Assembly: GCA_963792675.1 (NCBI GenBank)
Contig: CAWBWT010000002.1
Location: 1,736,001-1,800,000, forward strand
Source of the DNA: JBBROS01 sp963792675
GTDB lineage: Bacteria; Pseudomonadota; Alphaproteobacteria; Acetobacterales; Acetobacteraceae
Direction of reading: 5' to 3'
DNA length: 64,000 nt
The translations under genes and the position numbers were made by a program. Below, one piece after another: positions 61,342 through 64,000 of the stretch. Position 1 is the first letter of the stretch. The number at the start of each line of letters is the position of its first letter. The notes beneath the pieces were generated by a model. It made no database searches. It was not told the origin of the DNA and worked only from the letters and a program-made list of their open reading frames with translations.

Positions 61342-62298
61342 ATGCGCCTTGGCCGCCGCGCTACCCTCGTTGCCGGCTTGTCCGCCCCGTTCCTGGCCAC
61401 GCCGTTCCTTGCCCGTCGGGCGCGCGCGGACACGGTGGTGCGGATGGGCACGCTGAAGCTGATCCACGCCATTACACCGTATTTTTACGAGCGCTTCGTG
61501 CCGGACGGCATGCGGGTCGAGGTGGTCGCGTTCGAAAGCCCGACCGACGGCAAGGCCGCCGTGGTGACCAAGTCGATCGACTTCGGCACGTTCGGCATCG
61601 CCGCCTCGATCCAGGGCGCCGCCGCGCGCGAGCCGATCGCGGTGGTGGGGTCGGTGTGCAACAAAGGCATGGCGGTGGTGGCGCGGAAGGACTCCGACAT
61701 CAACGGCCTGCACGACCTGAAGGGCCGCCGGGTCGCGATCTGGCCGGGCTCGACCCAGGAAGTGTTCATCTACGACCGGCTGCGCATGGAAGGGATGACG
61801 GCGCGCGACATCACCGCGGTTCGGGTCAGCTTCAGCGAGATGCACGCGGCGCTGGCGCGCGGCGACGTGGACGCGTACGTCGGCGCCGAACCGGCTCCGG
61901 GCATTTCCATCAGCACCGGTATCGGCAAGATCGTCGAATACCCCTACTCGACGCCGATGGGCAGCCTGAACCAGATCCTGGCAACCCACCACGACACGGT
62001 CGCCGCCAAGCCCGAGCTGGTGCGGACGATGGTGATGCTCCAGCGCAAGGCGGCGGAGTTCGCGACCTCGCATCCGGACGAGATGATCGCGATGACGGTT
62101 GCCAAGCTCGGTCAAAAGCGCGAGGCGATCGCGATCTCGCTGCCGAACGTGGAACTGAACTGGCGCATGACGCCGGAGATGATCGGGCAGTGCAAGGCCT
62201 ACGCGGAGCACATGCTGGAGTCCAAGCAGATCCGGGCGCTGCCCGATTTCGCATTCCTCGATCCGCGCTTCTCGGACGAGGTGGCGCAGACTGCGTAA
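61342..62298 (+). CDS. ABC transporter substrate-binding protein, NMT1/SsuA-like
   Basis: 318-residue periplasmic binding protein. The signal peptide has a twin-arginine flavour (MRLGRRATLVAGLSAPFLA, ending ARRARADT). VRMGTLKLIHAITPYFYERF, KAAVVTKSIDFGTFGIAASI, DLKGRRVAIWPGSTQEVFIYD and the YVGAEPAPGISISTGIGKI segment are those of the nitrate/sulfonate/taurine/pyrimidine binding family. ATG 61342 follows GGAGGA. First gene of a binding protein-permease-ATPase operon. The sigma-54-type promoter and this family together suggest a nitrogen source such as nitrate, urea-like compounds or a pyrimidine precursor; sulfonates are the alternative. Confidence 0.9.
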   Translation: MRLGRRATLVAGLSAPFLATPFLARRARADTVVRMGTLKLIHAITPYFYERFVPDGMRVEVVAFESPTDGKAAVVTKSIDFGTFGIAASIQGAAAREPIAVVGSVCNKGMAVVARKDSDINGLHDLKGRRVAIWPGSTQEVFIYDRLRMEGMTARDITAVRVSFSEMHAALARGDVDAYVGAEPAPGISISTGIGKIVEYPYSTPMGSLNQILATHHDTVAAKPELVRTMVMLQRKAAEFATSHPDEMIAMTVAKLGQKREAIAISLPNVELNWRMTPEMIGQCKAYAEHMLESKQIRALPDFAFLDPRFSDEVAQTA

Positions 62299-63112
62299 GT
62301 TCGGCGGATCCGCGGCCGCCGGCCCCGGCAGGTCGAGGACCGAGTCCTCGATCCTGCTTGCGTTCGCGGTTCCTGTTCTGGCGCTGCTGGCCTGGTGGGC
62401 GTCCACCCGGGGCGAGGGCTACCGCCTGATCCCGTCGCCCGCCGATGTCGGCTTGGCGCTGTGGGACCTCGCCTTCGGCGGCATCAACGACGACGCGTTC
62501 AGCGGCATGCTGCTGACCCATCTGCTCGCCTCGGCGTCACGGGTCTATGGCGCCTTCCTCCTGGCGGCGGTGATCGCCCTCCCGCTCGGCATGGCGATCG
62601 GCCGGCTGTGGCTGGCGCGCGCGCTGTTCGACCCGGCGCTGCAGATCCTGCGCCCGGTTCCGGTCACTGCCTGGCTGCCGCTGTCGCTGATCGTATTCGG
62701 GCTCGGGCCGCGCAGCGCGTTCTTCCTCGTCGCCCTCGGCGCGTTCTACCCGATCCTGCTCAATACCGTGTTCGGCGTGCAGAGCGTCGAGCCGCGCTTG
62801 TTCGAGGCGGCGGCGATGCTCGGCACCAAGCCGGCGGCGATGTTCATGCGGGTCGTGCTGCCGGCGTCGATGCCGGGGATTTTCACCGGGCTGCGGTTGG
62901 GCCTCGGCCTGTCCTGGGTGGTGATCGTGGTCGGCGAGATGACCGGGGTCGAAACCGGGTTGGGGGCGATGATCATGGACGCGCGGCAATTGTCGCGGAC
63001 CGAGATCGTGATCGCCGGCATGATCACCATCGGCGCGGTCGGCTTCCTGTCCGACCAAGCCGTCCTGGCGCTCGGCCGCCAGCTGCTGCGCTGGAGCCCG
63101 CAGCACCGCTGA
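62291..63112 (+). CDS. ABC transporter permease, SsuC/TauC family
   Basis: About 273 residues, six membrane helices. The N-terminal helix (SSILLAFAVPVLALLAWWAS) is followed by YRLIPSPADVGLALWDLAFG, LPLGMAIGRLWLARALFDPA, the VTAWLPLSLIVFGLGPRS block and the EAA loop LFEAAAMLGTKPAAMFMRVVLPAS. The frame has no ATG, GTG or TTG before the first helix; CTG 62291, overlapping the binding-protein stop by 8 bases, is the only start-like codon, so either an unusual start or a missed base near 62290 is involved. TTG 62453 would delete the first helix. Confidence 0.85.
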   Translation: MRKFGGSAAAGPGRSRTESSILLAFAVPVLALLAWWASTRGEGYRLIPSPADVGLALWDLAFGGINDDAFSGMLLTHLLASASRVYGAFLLAAVIALPLGMAIGRLWLARALFDPALQILRPVPVTAWLPLSLIVFGLGPRSAFFLVALGAFYPILLNTVFGVQSVEPRLFEAAAMLGTKPAAMFMRVVLPASMPGIFTGLRLGLGLSWVVIVVGEMTGVETGLGAMIMDARQLSRTEIVIAGMITIGAVGFLSDQAVLALGRQLLRWSPQHR

Positions 63113-63122
63113 TGCCCGTTCC

Positions 63123-63932
63123 TTGACGACCATCCCGCCTGCGATCCGGGTGCAATCCGTGACCAAGCGCTTCTCCGGCCCGGGTGCGGACACGGTGGCG
63201 CTGCAGGACGCGACCCTCGAGGTGGCGGCTGGCGAGTTCGTGTGCCTGATCGGCGCGTCGGGCTGCGGCAAGTCCACGCTGCTGCGCATCGTCGCCGGGT
63301 TCGAAAGCGTGACAGCCGGCCGGGTGGAGGTGCGCGGCAAGGCGGTCGAGGGGCCCGGGCCGGACCGGGGCATGGTGTTCCAGGATTACGGCCTGTTCCC
63401 CTGGCTGACGGTGCGGCGGAACATCGCCTTCGGCCCGGAAAGCCGCGGCAGGACGCGCGCCGAAATCGCCGCCACCACCGAGCGCTTCCTGCAGATGATC
63501 GGCCTCGGCGCATTCGCCGACGCCTACCCGCACCAGCTCTCGGGCGGCATGAAGCAGCGCGTGGCGATCGCCCGGGTGCTGGCCAACGATGCGCGCGTGG
63601 TGCTGATGGATGAGCCGTTCGGTGCGCTCGACGCGATGACGCGGGAGCGGCTGCAGGAGGAGCTGCTTGCGTTATGGGCGAGCACCGGGCTCACGGTGGT
63701 GTTCGTGACCCATGCCATCGAGGAGGCGATCCTGCTCGGCGACCGGGTGGTGCTGATGTCGCCGGGGCCCGGGCGGATCGTGCGCGACGTGCCGATCGCG
63801 CTGCCGCGGCCGCGCGACGTGGCGTCACCGGAGTTCAACGCGTTGCGGCGGGAGCTCTCGGCGCTGCTGCATTCGAGCAACGCCCCGGCCGCCCCGGATG
63901 CCGTAGCCGGATCAGCCGCCGTCGGCTCTTGA
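63123..63932 (+). CDS. ABC transporter ATP-binding protein, SsuB/TauB family
   Basis: 269-residue ATPase. Walker A GASGCGKSTLLRI, Q-loop MVFQDYGLFPWLTVRRNI (a TauB/SsuB mark), signature HQLSGGMKQRVAIARVLAND, Walker B VVLMDEPFGALD and H-loop FVTHAIEEA are complete. The start is TTG 63123, 10 bases after the permease stop; no ATG fits before the first conserved strand. The C-terminal 15 residues are Ala-rich and non-conserved. Closes the operon: no further gene before the end of the window. Confidence 0.93.
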   Translation: MTTIPPAIRVQSVTKRFSGPGADTVALQDATLEVAAGEFVCLIGASGCGKSTLLRIVAGFESVTAGRVEVRGKAVEGPGPDRGMVFQDYGLFPWLTVRRNIAFGPESRGRTRAEIAATTERFLQMIGLGAFADAYPHQLSGGMKQRVAIARVLANDARVVLMDEPFGALDAMTRERLQEELLALWASTGLTVVFVTHAIEEAILLGDRVVLMSPGPGRIVRDVPIALPRPRDVASPEFNALRRELSALLHSSNAPAAPDAVAGSAAVGS

Positions 63933-64000
63933 GACCGGAGCCCTTGTCGGTGTGCCGGCGCCGCGTCAGCATGGTGCGATGCTCACATTTCGCGTCCTGC

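Overview
This window looks like chromosomal DNA of a high-GC alphaproteobacterium. Supporting signs are an EipB/DUF1849 gene, a DUF6496 gene, a GTP cyclohydrolase II of alphaproteobacterial style, an aspartyl-tRNA synthetase with features of the non-discriminating kind, and a great many ABC and TRAP solute-binding proteins. GC-rich intergenic palindromes fit Rhodospirillales/Acetobacteraceae best; that family-level placement is inference. I see no phage genes, insertion sequences, rRNA or CRISPR array. No stretch over 300 bases lacks a gene; the longest gaps are 27645-27889, 61107-61341, 49566-49768 and 7027-7228. Bases 63933-64000 hold nothing I recognise.

Layout. 1-4127: a Liv-type transporter (permease-ATPase fusion plus second ATPase) followed by an enolase-superfamily dehydratase/racemase and an SMP-30 lactonase, probably an uptake-and-catabolism operon for a sugar acid. 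4193-9316: a DUF6496 protein, an SDR, EipB, and an operon of two different solute-binding proteins and a polar amino acid permease, preceded by tRNA-His (9386-9462). 9563-13546: a molybdenum hydroxylase (large subunit, 2Fe-2S subunit, triheme cytochrome c). 13693-14691: an orphan sulfate-binding protein. 14728-20410: a complete peptide ABC operon (dppABCDF-like). 20580-27644: two transglutaminase-like proteins, an N-formylglutamate amidohydrolase-like protein, exonuclease III, a divergent pair of family 2 glycosyltransferases and a response regulator. 27890-32812: ribA, a conserved unknown, an L,D-transpeptidase, an orphan DctP, a TauD-like dioxygenase and two small envelope proteins. 32860-36990: mlaF, mlaE, alr, dnaB. 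37141-39020: a flavin monooxygenase and an unknown basic protein. 39058-47766: a Liv transporter embedded in amino-compound metabolism genes (aminotransferase, GAF protein, hydroxyacid dehydrogenase, SolA-like oxidase). 47778-59738: housekeeping block aspS, rnd, ClC, ppx, ppk, hda, AI-2E-type permease, purM, purN. 59776-63932: a molybdenum oxidoreductase with cytochrome b, then an SsuABC/NMT1-type ABC transporter.

Two window-wide observations matter most. First, six sites match the sigma-54 -24/-12 promoter pattern with exact GG-N10-GC spacing; all lie just upstream of operons for peptide, amino acid or amine uptake and oxidation, and one (61279-61294) matches the consensus at every defined base. 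Together they suggest a nitrogen-scavenging RpoN regulon. Second, about thirty frameshifts break otherwise intact genes. In nine of nine genes with a single clear extra-base break the length is one base over a multiple of three, an insertion-biased pattern that points to consensus sequencing error rather than gene decay. Broken genes are therefore listed as coding regions with the breaks noted. I found no clearly new defence, secretion or biosynthetic system.
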